Assembly: GCA_014925825.1 (NCBI GenBank)
Contig: JACGCK010000251.1
Coordinates: forward strand, 1-58,911
From: Pholiota molesta
Lineage: Eukaryota; Basidiomycota; Agaricomycetes; Agaricales; Strophariaceae
Reading direction: 5' to 3'
DNA: 58,911 nucleotides
Below, piece after piece: positions 48,460 to 58,911 of the stretch; the first letter of the stretch is position 1; each line of letters opens with the position of its first letter. Under the pieces are notes generated by a model. The model saw only the letters and a list, made by a program, of their open reading frames with translations, was not told the origin of the DNA and searched no databases. The position numbers and the translations under genes are program-made.

Positions 48460-49453
48460 CCTTTCCTGCAGCAATTTTGGCCTGAAAAGCTGAACACGGG
48501 CATTATATCATGGTTACTTGTCGGTATGAGTTTGTATTATTTATAATTTTTTCTTTCGCATCTACCTACATCGCTTTCTGGTTTTACTTTAATTATATCG
48601 AACTTACATATTGTAGTTACACACATGGATAGACTTGTTGCCCCCAAAGAGTGAGGGGGAGAAGCCTCCTTTCTTCTGACCAACGCCACATTGCCTACCC
48701 TAAGTCAATATCATGTGACGTTGCGAAACCAAAGGCCGCGGATATCCGAATCTTGACCAACACCGACCATGATACAGGCTTTTAGTCTGGCAACACCTTA
48801 CTCCCAATTCACTCCACACAATAACTCTAGCTTCTTTCAGTCTACGCTATCCGATATTGAGCAGAGAAACTCGGGATTTTACTGGAACCAGCCAAATTAC
48901 ACCTCCACGCGAGGTCCGCGGGGCCATAACAGGACATTGGGAGGCCCAACTGGCTATGGCGATATCGGAACCAAATTCGCGACCTCGATTGGCCTTTGGT
49001 GTATAACTAAGGTTTCCACCATGGCCTTCACTTCGTTTTGTCTCTCTCCCCGAGGCCGAGGCGAGATGATATCGAATGACACAGGATAAAGACTGCAGGA
49101 AAGGTGGATTCGAAGCATAGATCGGCCCTCCAGGCCTCCCAGGTGGTAAAATATTCCATGGCATGGTATGCATAATTTCAAAGCCCAAGGCGTCTGCCAA
49201 TTTCGATAAATTTTCCATGATCTCCTCGCAGCTCCTCGCCAACTCCTCGCACACAATCTTGAATTAGAATCGGTTCCACGTGATGATTGATGCTGTCAAT
49301 CCAAAGAACCTGAAATGACGAGTCCGCAAGCTCAGGCTTACTCTTTTGGACTCTATTGCGACCTGCTCCCAGTCTATCAGAACGCGATACCTTACCTTGC
49401 GGCTTTCAGTCTCTTCGTGGTCATACTAATACTTTGCCAACTCTGCCATAACA
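48460..49453. other. 1-kb intergenic region
   Basis: A minus-strand frame (about 48847-49254, ELARSCEEIMENLSKLADAL) and an overlapping plus-strand frame exist, but neither has a convincing start with splice continuation. GCGAGGAG repeats near 49221-49250 account for part of it. No supported gene. Confidence 0.35.
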
Positions 49454-50234
49454 ATGTCGCGTAATTCAGACGATTTCGACATATCTCATGTCGCTGGCAA
49501 CGCTCCCGACCATATCAAACGTGTGTTGTGCAACACATCAGCCTTCTTTGCCAATCAACATCCTGAGAAGACAAAAGGACCTATATTTGTTGAAGATATG
49601 CAGAAACGGTTCCATGTCACGGAGGTTTCTATACTTGAGAAAGCAGAAGCACCCGGAAAATTGGAGGGCCGAGTCGTGTTGGAAGTCAAAGTTGACAATG
49701 GTATCGTGTTATGTTCCCCCTCCTCGTTGAATGCCTGATGTAGGCTAATTCATTGGGTTATAGATATGCTGAACATTCGGGATGGCATTCACGGTGGCTG
49801 CTCTGCTACTTTGATTGATATGTAAGTCAGCGAAGACGTCTTTATTTTCGTCAATTCTGATTCCTCGAAAGGTGCTCTTCACTTGCGCTTCATGCGTTAG
49901 TGATGTACACGAGCACGGGACCGTACACCAGCGTTTCCCAAACTATGAATGTGATTTTTCATTCACCAGCTCAACTGTGAATTTGATTATTTTCATGTTA
50001 TTATTTATTCTCTCAATAAAGCGTCTAGAGGTGACAAGTTAAGATTGATTAATACCACTCTCACTGTGGGATCCAGAGCACATTCTGCGAGGACAGAAGT
50101 AAGTTATGTAGTCCTTCCTGCTATTATATTTTCTCATTATGATTTAGATTTGGAATGCAACGCATGGTCGTTTGGTTGCTTCTGGAAACCAGGTCAAGAT
50201 GGTGCCGTCGACGAACCCTCCCACTAAAATGTAA
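49454..50234 (+). CDS. Hotdog-fold acyl-CoA thioesterase (THEM2/ACOT13-like), paralogue 2
   Basis: Start MSRNSDDFDISHVAGNAPDH, then GPIFVEDMQKRFHVTEVSIL and LEGRVVLEVKVDN. Later exons give DMLNIRDGIHGGCSATLID (active-site HGG), CSSLALHALVMYTSTGPYTS, MNVIFHSPAQL, GDKLRLINTTLTVGSRAHSA and IWNATHGRLVASGNQVKMVP, ending NPPTKM at 50234. Exon boundaries match the paralogue at 39623-40408, which argues for gene duplication. Likely cytosolic hydrolysis of acyl-CoA esters; substrate unknown. The loop lacks the extra Gly-rich bases present in paralogue 1 (NGGGNIHGG versus NIRDGIHGG). Confidence 0.87.
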
Positions 50235-50819
50235 AATCTATGCTTTGTCCGTACAACCTTATTACTTTGTATGTTTGTCCAGAAATTTTGATGCAACCAG
50301 TCTCAGATGTTGACCACATTCCAAATTCCTACAACGATCCTAAAATTAACTAATGGATTGCATGTTATCAATTTCCTCCCCATGGATGTGTTCGACTATG
50401 CTCGGCTATCCTTTCCGAGTCACCATGTATTCAATTCAGAACCGCTATTTTAGCTGCTGAGAGTTGGTCGCATCTGGACCAGGGTCAACGCCGACCAGCT
50501 TTGCATCTATGAAGTTCTTGAATGGACAGCAATGGAGACGAAAGAACACTATGGACTGGGAAGTCGTCAAGCTAGTGGCCAATTTCGCAGTGCTAACATA
50601 TGTTTTAGAGATTGAGACGTGACGCGTGACGAGGTAGGAAGACGCTCACCAATTTCCGTAATATCCCCACAGCGCTGGGGGTATTGGGCCGGGACCGGAA
50701 AGCGTGAGGATGAGAAGAAACAACGCGATAACTGGGCTCGTCTTCCTAAGATAGCCTAATGGATGCCGCCAGCGACGGTGAATTGATATCGGTGCCGCGC
50801 CACCATTGGAAAGTCAAAG
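50235..50819. other. Convergent intergenic spacer
   Basis: Between two genes that end facing each other. No gene recognised. Confidence 0.4.
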
Positions 50820-52058
50820 TCATCCATGGGAATTTTTGAGCTCTGCTAACTGTGTTAATAGTCGGGCGCGTTCGTTCAAGAGCTCTAGCGTGCGCGTGTA
50901 TTGCTTCTTGACTGACTCTATCTTAACCGACGGTTTCAGTTGGGCGGTCGGCTGTACATGCTTGTTAGCGGAGCGTCAAATACCATTGAAGAGGGTAGAG
51001 CTTACTGTGTCTTCCAGGGTGCTGCTAGAAAGTGATATAGAACGACTGTTTTGGAATGATTCTAACTCGAAATCCTCGTCAACAGGTTCGATGAATCCTG
51101 AATATCGAACGGGAGAACGCATCGAAGAGCCTACATGGTCGTGCTCGATGTGGAACGGATCAGCCAGGTCGGAAGCGCCACCGTGCGCCAGGTAGCTTGG
51201 TTGGAGCGAGGACGAGCTTGCGCGCCCTTGAGGTCTGCCCGGCGGGGGATGTGAAGGCGAGCCCAGATCAACAGACATGAGGAGGGAATCCAAGGGAGAT
51301 GGAGGGTTGTGAATGCATTGAGGAAGAGCCGGTTGGGATGTGATCAAGGGAGAGAGACCGCCTAGGATATCCGAGACGCCGTCGGAGTAGCCGTCCTCGT
51401 CTTCTGATTCGCCTTCGTGGTCTCCGCTGAAAAGACTGGTGTTTGAATCGCTACTGCCTTTGAAGAACGGTGAAACGGTGCCTTCGGATCTTCGCAAGCT
51501 CCCTGTGACGGTGGACCCTCCTTGGAAGAGTGATTCTGCATCCAAATCCAGTTGTGTTTTCGGGGACCGGGGAATTCGGGGGGATTGGTGTGGGACTGCG
51601 CCGTGTATGTTGGTCGATGTTGATGGCCCGGGTTCGCTGAGCCGAGCTGCTGCTTTATGGCGCTGTATGAAGCCCATCTTTCTGCCAATCCAGCATAAGA
51701 GCTCTGCTATAAAGAAGACTTCGTCCCATTCACCGTCTGCCAATCTTCGGGGGTCTACATCGCTGAGTCCAACGTCCGCCTTGAGAATGTCGGTTTCCAA
51801 GACCCCGAGGAATATCTTCATATTCTGGATCTTAGACGCTCTGGAGCGCTTCGACTCCTTGTTCCGGTCAACAAGGGGTATACGGACCGCAAGAATGGAT
51901 TCCAGGATAGCAATTAGAAGGCTGGGAGTCAAGTCTGTTGGGGATATCAGATTGAGAGGAAGGTTAAGGGAACTGAGCATATCGTTTAGCTGATCTACCA
52001 GTGTAGCTTCATCTAATCCTGCTGCTGCGGTGTCCGAGCTTGTGTTTGGAAGGCTCAT
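50820..52058 (-). CDS. DUF5745 / CEP95-like protein
   Basis: Start MSLPNTSSDTAAAGLDEATL, then the DUF5745 block LVDQLNDMLSSLNLPLNLIS, PTDLTPSLLIAILESILAVR, ASKIQNMKIFLGVLETDILK and EWDEVFFIAELLCWIGRKMG, resembling a calponin-homology-like fold in centrosomal CEP95. A disordered Ser/Pro/Gly-rich middle follows (SPRIPRSPKTQLDLDAESLF). An intron (GTAAGC after LEDT) joins a C-terminal helical exon, LKPSVKIESVKKQYTRTLEL and LNERARLLTQLAELKNSHG. The in-frame ATG at 52154 is possible, but MSLPN is closer to the domain and preferred. CEP95 relatives sit at centrosomes or spindle poles; a spindle-pole-body role here is inference. Divergently transcribed from SMC5. Confidence 0.8.
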
Positions 52059-52423
52059 TTTAAAAAAGGTGTCTTCTAGAGCACCTGGAGCTTTGAATAT
52101 GATTTGAATGTCGAATATTGAACGACAACAGGAGACTTGAAAAGTTGAACCCAATGTGGAGAGTCTGGAGACCAGTGAAAAGCCTCCGTTGGACTAGAGT
52201 TAGAAGATAAAACTTGGAATCTTAAAATAAGGGCAAGAGGTCAGTCATTTTGGTTACAGAAACGATAAGCGCCCGTTACTGACCTGGTGGTTATGTACTG
52301 AGCGCCGGCTGAGGTTGATCGCGATCAACAAAGGAATAGTTCGAAACGCCCATAGGCTTTGGAAACAAGCAATGCCAAATATCATTAAAACGTAATCACC
52401 AGCCCTAAAGTTAAAATCAAACT

Positions 52424-52437
52424 ACGCGTGGACGCGT
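52424..52437. promoter_or_regulatory. Two MCB (ACGCGT) boxes in the divergent SMC5 / CEP95-like promoter
   Basis: ACGCGT at 52424-52429 and 52432-52437, two bases apart, 77 bases before the SMC5 start and 366 bases before the CEP95-like start. MCB boxes bind the MBF (Swi6/Mbp1) factor that drives G1/S genes in fungi. The match to SMC5 as a replication/repair gene fits. Confidence 0.6.
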
Positions 52438-52513
52438 TTATTGAGTCTCCTTTCATTCTCATTTTCTCCAAGGCTTTCTTCTTTTCTGGCATATCCTACA
52501 CAACCGGACTACC

Positions 52514-55500
52514 ATGTCGCGTAGGGCTACTACTGCTCAGGACTCCGAGAATCTACGCGTAAAGGAGGAGAAGATCAAGGTCAAGGAAGAGAAGAGCAAG
52601 GGAAAACGACGCGCCCAAACTGAAGAGGAAGAGGAACAAACTCAAGAGCCTGCAGAAGAGGAAGATGCTGCTGGCGATGATGAAGATGGCCAGCAAGATG
52701 ACGACGAAGCGGGCAGTCCCCGGGGCGCCAAACGGGCGCGCGTCAATGGGGAGGGCGATTCTGTCCCCAGTGGCAGTGGCCCTCAGTACCAACACCCAAA
52801 GGTCAAGACTCAGCCGCGTGGTGATGATGGGTCCGTGTGTCTCGCACTTCTGATATTTCTTATTAACAACGCGAACTTTAGCTATATTCCTGGTTCAATC
52901 GTCCGCATCCAGTTGCACAACTTCGTTACCTACGACTACGTCCAATTCCGCCCAGGTCCCTATCTCAACATGATTATCGGGCCCAATGGTACAGGAAAGA
53001 GTAGCATCGCTTGCGCCATTGCCCTAGGATTGAACTTCCCACCATCCGTACTATCATTTTTGTTCTCTTTCTGCTCCCCGCTAATTTATGTGTCTCTTGG
53101 GATAGATCTTGGGTCGCGCTACTGACATCAACTCATATGTCAAGAACAGTACCGACTCTGGATATATTGAGATTGAACTCAAAGGACCAAAGGGGAAGCG
53201 TAATGTTGTCATTCGACGGAACCTTGCCGCAAACTCTAAAGGTTCTTCGTTCACCCTCAACGGACAACCCGCTTCCGGAAAAGAGATCACTTTGAGGATG
53301 GCGGAATTGAATGTACAAGTCGGAAATCTTTGGTGCGTTTCTTCTTTGCAGTTTAATCTTGTATTTTGACTGGTGCCACCCGTTCCTATGTAGCTCTTTC
53401 CTTCCCCAAGACAGGGTCTCAGAATTTGCTGCTATGTCTCCGCAGCAATTATTGCGGGAAACCCAGCGAGCGGCCGGAGATGAGAACCTCACAAATTGGC
53501 ACGATACCCTAATTAGCGCGGGGCAGGAATTGAAAACCCTTCAGCTGGTTGGTATATTTATGCCCTCGTTCTGTACATCCTATTTACACTTTATATCCAG
53601 GCCATCAGGGGGGAGGAAGAATCTTTGAAGCAAATGAAAGAACGTAATGAAGGCATTGAAAGAGACGTCCAGCGCTTCAAGGAACGAAAGAGAATTGAGC
53701 ATATGGTATGTGATATTTCCGTCCTTGCGTTGAACGACTGTTTGACTCTCGCCTCAAGATCGCTCTCCTAGACGTCCTCATCCCAGTTGCGGAATACCGC
53801 GAGATCCGCACGAAATATTTGGAGGTCAAAAACGCTCGGGCCACGCTGCGCCAAAAGGTTCAGAAATTGAAGGAAAAGAACGCCCCCGCTCATGATCTTC
53901 TCAAGTACGTGCCTGGACTACATCATGGATGTATGCGCGCTCATCCAATTTGTCACTGCAGGAAACTCGAACAATCCGTCAAGGACGTAGATACCAGACG
54001 CGAAGGCCTTAAGAAATCGACGCATGCTAAATTCAAAAAGCTCGGCGCTAAGAGTAAATCCAGCGACGAACTTGTATGTTTTCTTTCATATCTCATGATA
54101 ATGTAACTGAAATGCAACGGCCCTATTAGGAAGCAGAAAGCACTGAGATTGTTGACAGGCTCGCATCTCTGAAGAAAGAAGAAAAGACTCGCTTGAAAGA
54201 CATCAAGACGTTAGATGAGGATATCGCCAGAATTCAATCCGAGCTTGCGAAGCCGCCCTCGCCAAACTTGCCAAAGGAGGACGAACTACGAGCTGAATTT
54301 GTGGGTTTTCACCGATAATGCGTAATGTCAGAATACTATGCTGAAACTTTATCCAATATAGGACCAAGTCAAAATGGAAAGAAGTAAAATGGCCAACCGC
54401 CGAGAAGAACTTAATTATCGAATGGAAAGTGTGATCAATAAACAGTCCGCATTTACTCATAATCTCAAATCGGCTGAACAAGAGTACGTCCATGTCAATG
54501 AATTTGTTCGTTGCGTAGTCAATCTAATTATGACGCTCTAGTTTGAAAAGGCTGAACAATGTTGATGTTCAAAAGCTTCGTATGATGGAAAGATGGGACA
54601 AGGACACTCACGATGCTATTATATGGGTTCGCGAAAATCGAAATTTGTTCAAGATGGAAGTCTTCGAAACCCCATTTATGCGATTCAGCGTGAGAGACAA
54701 ACGATTCACCAATGCCATAGAGGCCTGCTTTGGCGCTACTCAAATGAAGGTTCGTCTTGAACATTACATCTTCCAGGAATTTTTCTGAAACTACTTTTCT
54801 CGCCTAGACTTTTGTTACTCAATGTCAAGAGGATTGCGACACTATTAATCGTCACATCAATGACGGGAAGGCCTTGAAAAGGAAGGCTCGCATTACAACA
54901 TGGTTCCGTCCCTACAGGGAAAATCTCTTCGTTCCTCCGCCGATGAGCCCAGAAGAGGTTCGCTTTACTTAACTGGTCTATATTGATTCCTGGCGCTGAT
55001 CCATTGCCTATCTTTTTAGATGAAACAGCTCCACTTTGACGGTTACGCTATCGATTATGCCGACTTTCCAGAAGGCATGCGATGGTTTTTGGAGAGCCTC
55101 CATTTGCACAGGACGGTCAGCCCCATTTGTATGATCTGCACTGATGTCAGGGCTAACGGCCAACTTTTTTACTCACTTAGGCGATCGCTCTGAATGCCAA
55201 TGCTGTCGACGTGAACCTGGCCATGCAGTTGGTCGCACGACCAACTCACAATCACCCTGGAGGCGCGAGCTTTATCAACGGCAATACTATGAACATCGTC
55301 ACGCGTTCGCGATATGGAAAGAAGGCGATTGGAAATATGACAAGGGATGTAAAATCCGCGCGTAATTTGAACGCGCCAACGGGTATGTTTTTTCAAATCC
55401 CTTTCCCATTGGAACCGTACCTGACGTTGGTCTGTTTTAGTGGATCCCGAAGTCAAGCAGAGAATCGATGAGCGCCTTAGAGAAGCGCAAGAAGGAATCG

Positions 55501-57611
55501 ACCTTTGCGAGGAAGAAAAGCGACCCATCAAGTCGGAATTGGATCAGGCGGACCAGGATGAAAAGGTTCACCAAACCAAAGTGGTGAGTGCTAAATTTGC
55601 GTTGCCTTGAATTTTTCCGATCACGACTGATTTCATTTGTGAATGAAACCTTAGGACGAACTTATGCGCAGGAAAGATATCCTTAAGAAGGAGGTGGCGC
55701 GTATAACCAGCATGAAATCTAGATTAGGTTGGCATGTTTCTCCGTCTTCCTGTGGCGTTGCCAATTTACTGATTGTTCCCATAGACCAAAAGATCAAGAC
55801 CGTGAAGAACTTGCGGGCCAAACCGTCGGCGGAGAAGGAACGTATCCGCCTTACAGAGAAGCTCAAGGCCAATATCCAAAAGCGTATGCAGTTTGCTAAG
55901 GATTACACAGTGCGTCTCCAAAACAGGGTGAATCAGCAGGGCTGCATACTAACGTTGGTTCTAGGATCTCGTACATGCCATCATCTCTGAGCAGCAAGAA
56001 TGCACACGTGTGGGGCTAAAGTACCTTCAGTCGAGTGCGAACAAAAACGCCCTCAAGGAGTTATGTGACCGCAAAGATGACAAGTATCAAACGGCACTCG
56101 TAGAGTTCAACAGGCGTGCGTCCACTTCTTATACTATTCGATTTAGTCTATGAGATTCTGATGTGCAAACTGTATTCAAAGTCAACGACCGATTTGAGCA
56201 AATCAAAGAGGAGACAAAGCTTATCTTGGGCCGGAGCCGAGATGCGCTGCACAATGCTGAAGAATCCATCAATGAAGAATATCAGCGCATCGAGGAAGCC
56301 CGCGTCAATTGGGAGAACGCGGTCAAAGAAGCTGAAAAACGTGGACAGCCCCCGCCTGACGACACCGGTGTCGATCTGAGATCGGTGGACGAGCTGCAGG
56401 CAGAGCTGGCCACCCAGCAGGCCAATTTGGAGATGAATCTCATTACGAATCCTGGTGTCGTTGAGCAGTACGAGAAGCGCAAACGCGACGTATGTCCAAC
56501 TTTTGTTATTCTTGTCGCTCCAGGCTTAAATTTGATCCTCTTCCCTTCTAGATCGAAGTGCTTGAAAAGACCATTGAGGGGCGGAAAAAGAAAGAGGAGA
56601 AAATAGCCAGAGATATCAAGAATGCTAGAGTGAGAATTTTTTTCTGTTACCAGTCGTAAAGCGTGGCCTGCTGACATTTCTTGTTCGTCCTCGTTCTCAG
56701 GATAATTGGCAACCCGCTCTGCAGGCTCTTGTCAATTCCATCGGCCTCAAATTCTCCGCGGCATTTGACCGTATGTTTTACTCGTTTATTTTTGGTTTTT
56801 GCTGCGAACTCATTGAAATATCCGTCCTCTTGCCTCCTCGCCTTCGCTGCCCTATGCATCATTTCGGTATTTTGTATTTGGACTGCAGGTATCGGCTGCG
56901 CTGGCGAAATCCGTATCAGCGAACACGAGGACTACGATAAATGGGCTATTGATATTCTCGTGAAATTCCGTGACAGTGAGAAACTCCAACTGCTCACTGC
57001 ACATCGTCAATCTGGAGGAGTACGTATTTTCTGTTTGTTTGTTTTTAGCGGATTTCTTCTGCCTCTTTTCTTCTTCACATCTTTCACACCGGAGTTCTCT
57101 TCTGAAGATCATCCACGGCAGATTGAATTTCCTTTTCGCTTTGACATTCTTGCGCCACCTCGTCGTCTTCTTTGTATTCACCTTGACACTGACGCGCCGT
57201 TTTCCAGGAACGTTCCTTGACGACCATCCTATATCTGATGAGCTTGACGGAAGAAGCTCGTGCCCCATTCTCACTTGTGGATGAAATTAACCAGGTACGA
57301 TTCACATTTCTTCGCCGTCATCTGAAAGCCACTGAAAATATTTTTGTGCCCCCAAAATTTAGGGAATGGACCAGCGTGCCGAGCGGATGGTGCACAATTC
57401 GATGGTGAACGTGACGTGCAAGGACGAGAGCGCGCAGTATTTCCTCATCACGCCGAAGCTGCTCCCCGACCTGAACTACGACGAGAAGATGAAGATCCTG
57501 TGCGTCAACAACGGCGAGTGGCTGCCTGAGGAAAGGGACATTGGGTGCATGAACGACATGATCGACGTCTACCTCGCTACGAAGAGAGGAAATGGGATGG
57601 GGGCTATGTGA
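52514..57611 (+). CDS. SMC5: SMC5, subunit of the SMC5/6 genome-stability complex
   Basis: Long spliced gene with about 18 exons. It starts MSRRATTAQDSENLRVKEEK with an acidic and basic disordered leader (EEEEEQTQEPAEEEDAAGDD). The N-terminal ATPase half has RIQLHNFVTYDYVQFRPGPY, Walker A GPNGTGKSSIACAIALGLNF and LCSFLPQDRVSEFAAMSPQQ. Coiled coil follows to about 54.5 kb, then a hinge (FKMEVFETPFMRFSVRDKRF, NAIEACFGATQMK), a second coiled coil, then the C-terminal half with IGCAGEIRISEHEDYDKWAI, the ABC signature LLTAHRQSGGERSLTTILYL and Walker B ARAPFSLVDEINQGMDQRAE, ending TKRGNGMGAM. QGMD.RAER is diagnostic of SMC5. It acts in the nucleus in replication-fork stability and recombination repair, with SMC6 and Nse proteins. 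The intron splitting SGG from ERS is unusually long (about 190 bases). Confidence 0.97.
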
Positions 57612-58198
57612 TTTCCCCATTCACGCTCCATCCATACGGCGCCTGTATGGGAGCTTTTTGTGTTGCTTTAGAGTATGGTTCGACCTGCTTCTCTCTCGTT
57701 CTCCTTTGTTCTGGGTTCATATGATTCGCTAATTCGCTCTCACTCATGCGCAACCATTTGTCTGACACTCCAACGGATGTTGACTCTGATTGCTTGAGTT
57801 GGTAGTCTCTGTACCATTGCACCCTCACGTTTCTTCTTTTGTTTCTTATTCTAAGTTATGCATTCCCTTGACTCATTGTACTCCCAGCCTGTTACCATAT
57901 CATACCCCGTTAACGTTTTAACGCTTATTACTTATGTATATACTCGTAGTCCGTTACCCTATGATTCAGATAACTGGCATTTTTATTCCTTTTCTCTCTT
58001 TTACCTTATTGTCTTCTAATTCAGAGTTTTTGTACATACTGTGAAATCAATCGTTCTTGACTCTTACGACCTTCAAGGGGCTGAGAATCTGAGTACCTGC
58101 AAAATTATTGTGATGATAGCTCAAAAATTGAAATTGCAACCATCATTCAGGTTTACCATGGTGTTACATGCTTCGCTGGGTGTGGACGTATTAACTCT
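57612..58198. other. Downstream intergenic, nothing recognised
   Basis: AT-rich spacer after SMC5 with several T-rich polyadenylation-like stretches. Confidence 0.4.
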
Positions 58199-58690
58199 AA
58201 AAGCAGTTTTGATACGTACGTTCGCCTAAATATAATCCATACATAATGGATTTCAGCCCCGAGTACAAGTATGCGGAAACCATGATAGAAACTTTTAACC
58301 ATGTTGTAATGTAGCTACGGTTATTCTGATTGCATTCTGATGCCTCAGAAATATTGTGTACCCATACAAGGATGTTAGAATTATTTCATTACCATTACGA
58401 TGAGGGTAGTTAGTGAATGGGATTGTACGGCTACAAGACGGAAAATACAATGGAATTCATTTGTAAAGTTTTCGCAAGCTTTCCAAAGACTTGTAACTCT
58501 GGAATTCCTCGCGTAGAATTCTAGCTCAACTAACCCTTGTAATGATCACTTGCATTCTAATGGATTCTATTGTAGAAATGCCTTGCAAACGTCAGAAGTG
58601 TTCCGAGCATTTTATTGTGATTATTGACATTGTATGGGATCTTAGCAGAACGTATAAGATTCCTTCATCTAGTGTAGAATCAGTCGCCTA
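58199..58690 (+). repeat. Interspersed repeat, copy C
   Basis: Same family and orientation as 28233-28795, with AAAAGCAGTTTTGATACGTA at the start and TCTAGTGTAGAATCAG near the end. It has a few deletions, including the ATAAAGCC...GTGACCAGTG segment near the 3' end. Non-coding. Confidence 0.8.
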
Positions 58691-58911
58691 CTCGTTCACG
58701 TTCTTTTCATAACCAGTGAGTGATGTACATACTTCAACCCACACGGGCGGACTTATATCCGAAGTAATTTTCGGGGTTCCTCCGACGAAGAAATGACTCA
58801 CAGCCACAGCCCACTACAACGCCTTCACTAGCCTCTCTCGCCCTCCACCTCCACCACACATCTAGACCCATCGCAGGTGAGTGCAGCACCACGCGTGCGC
58901 CGCCGACTTAG
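58691..58911. other. Right edge, possible promoter of a gene beyond the window
   Basis: Composition becomes C-rich (CCTCCACCTCCACCACACATC), as is common just upstream of fungal start codons, but no start is seen before the edge. Confidence 0.3.

Noticed and set aside
48847..49254. 135-codon minus-strand frame rich in Glu/Leu at its start
   Set aside because: Starts with GTG, contains GAGGAG repeats and has no homologue I can name. Possible gene relic only.
57008..57207. Apparent break in the SMC5 signature motif
   Set aside because: A GT-AG intron after SGG restores SGGERS; it is only longer than average.

Overview
The window is nuclear DNA of a filamentous basidiomycete, most likely an Agaricomycete. 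Almost every gene is broken by short (about 45-70 base) GT-AG introns. Several families are typical of mushroom-forming fungi: multi-pass membrane orphans, a HET-domain protein, an AA9 copper monooxygenase, a microsomal P450 and a BTB protein. Gene models below were joined by eye from open frames and splice sites, so outer limits are firmer than inner exon edges.

Layout. 1-6.4 kb: a frameshifted alpha/beta-hydrolase at the left edge, a membrane orphan, a WBP2-like GRAM protein, a tRNA-Arg with a short intron, a 2x direct repeat and an orphan gene. 7.06-9.0 kb: an unusual fold-back element whose two inverted arms are tandem arrays built on the 8-base palindrome GTTTAAAC, with a long perfect-looking hairpin in its GC-rich interior. 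9.4-22.9 kb: accessory region with a large membrane orphan, a HET protein, a P450 and two related small membrane-anchored orphans. 23.4-31.8 kb: a nitrogen-scavenging pair, the urea/polyamine symporter DUR3 (leftward) and delta-1-pyrroline-5-carboxylate dehydrogenase (rightward). A degenerate second copy of the dehydrogenase promoter lies between them, next to one copy of an interspersed repeat. 32.3-57.6 kb: mostly conserved housekeeping genes: BTB protein, PPIL4-type cyclophilin/RRM protein, AA9 enzyme, DNAJC28-type DUF1992 protein, hotdog thioesterase, AlkB-like dioxygenase, MCD4 (GPI anchor synthesis), HOS2-type histone deacetylase, second hotdog thioesterase, a CEP95-like DUF5745 protein and SMC5. 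The last 1.3 kb hold a third copy of the interspersed repeat.

How parts work together. DUR3 and the proline-catabolic dehydrogenase both supply nitrogen, and both have GATAAG sites upstream, as expected for AreA/Nit2-type control. SMC5 and the CEP95-like gene are divergent over a 455-base spacer that holds two MluI cell-cycle boxes close to SMC5. The two hotdog thioesterases are paralogues with matching intron positions about 9 kb apart.

The least explained pieces are the GTTTAAAC fold-back element, the duplicated nitrogen-gene promoter, the three-copy interspersed repeat and the orphan membrane families. I did not find a clear multi-gene defence or secondary-metabolite system; the P450 and HET genes stand without an obvious cluster.
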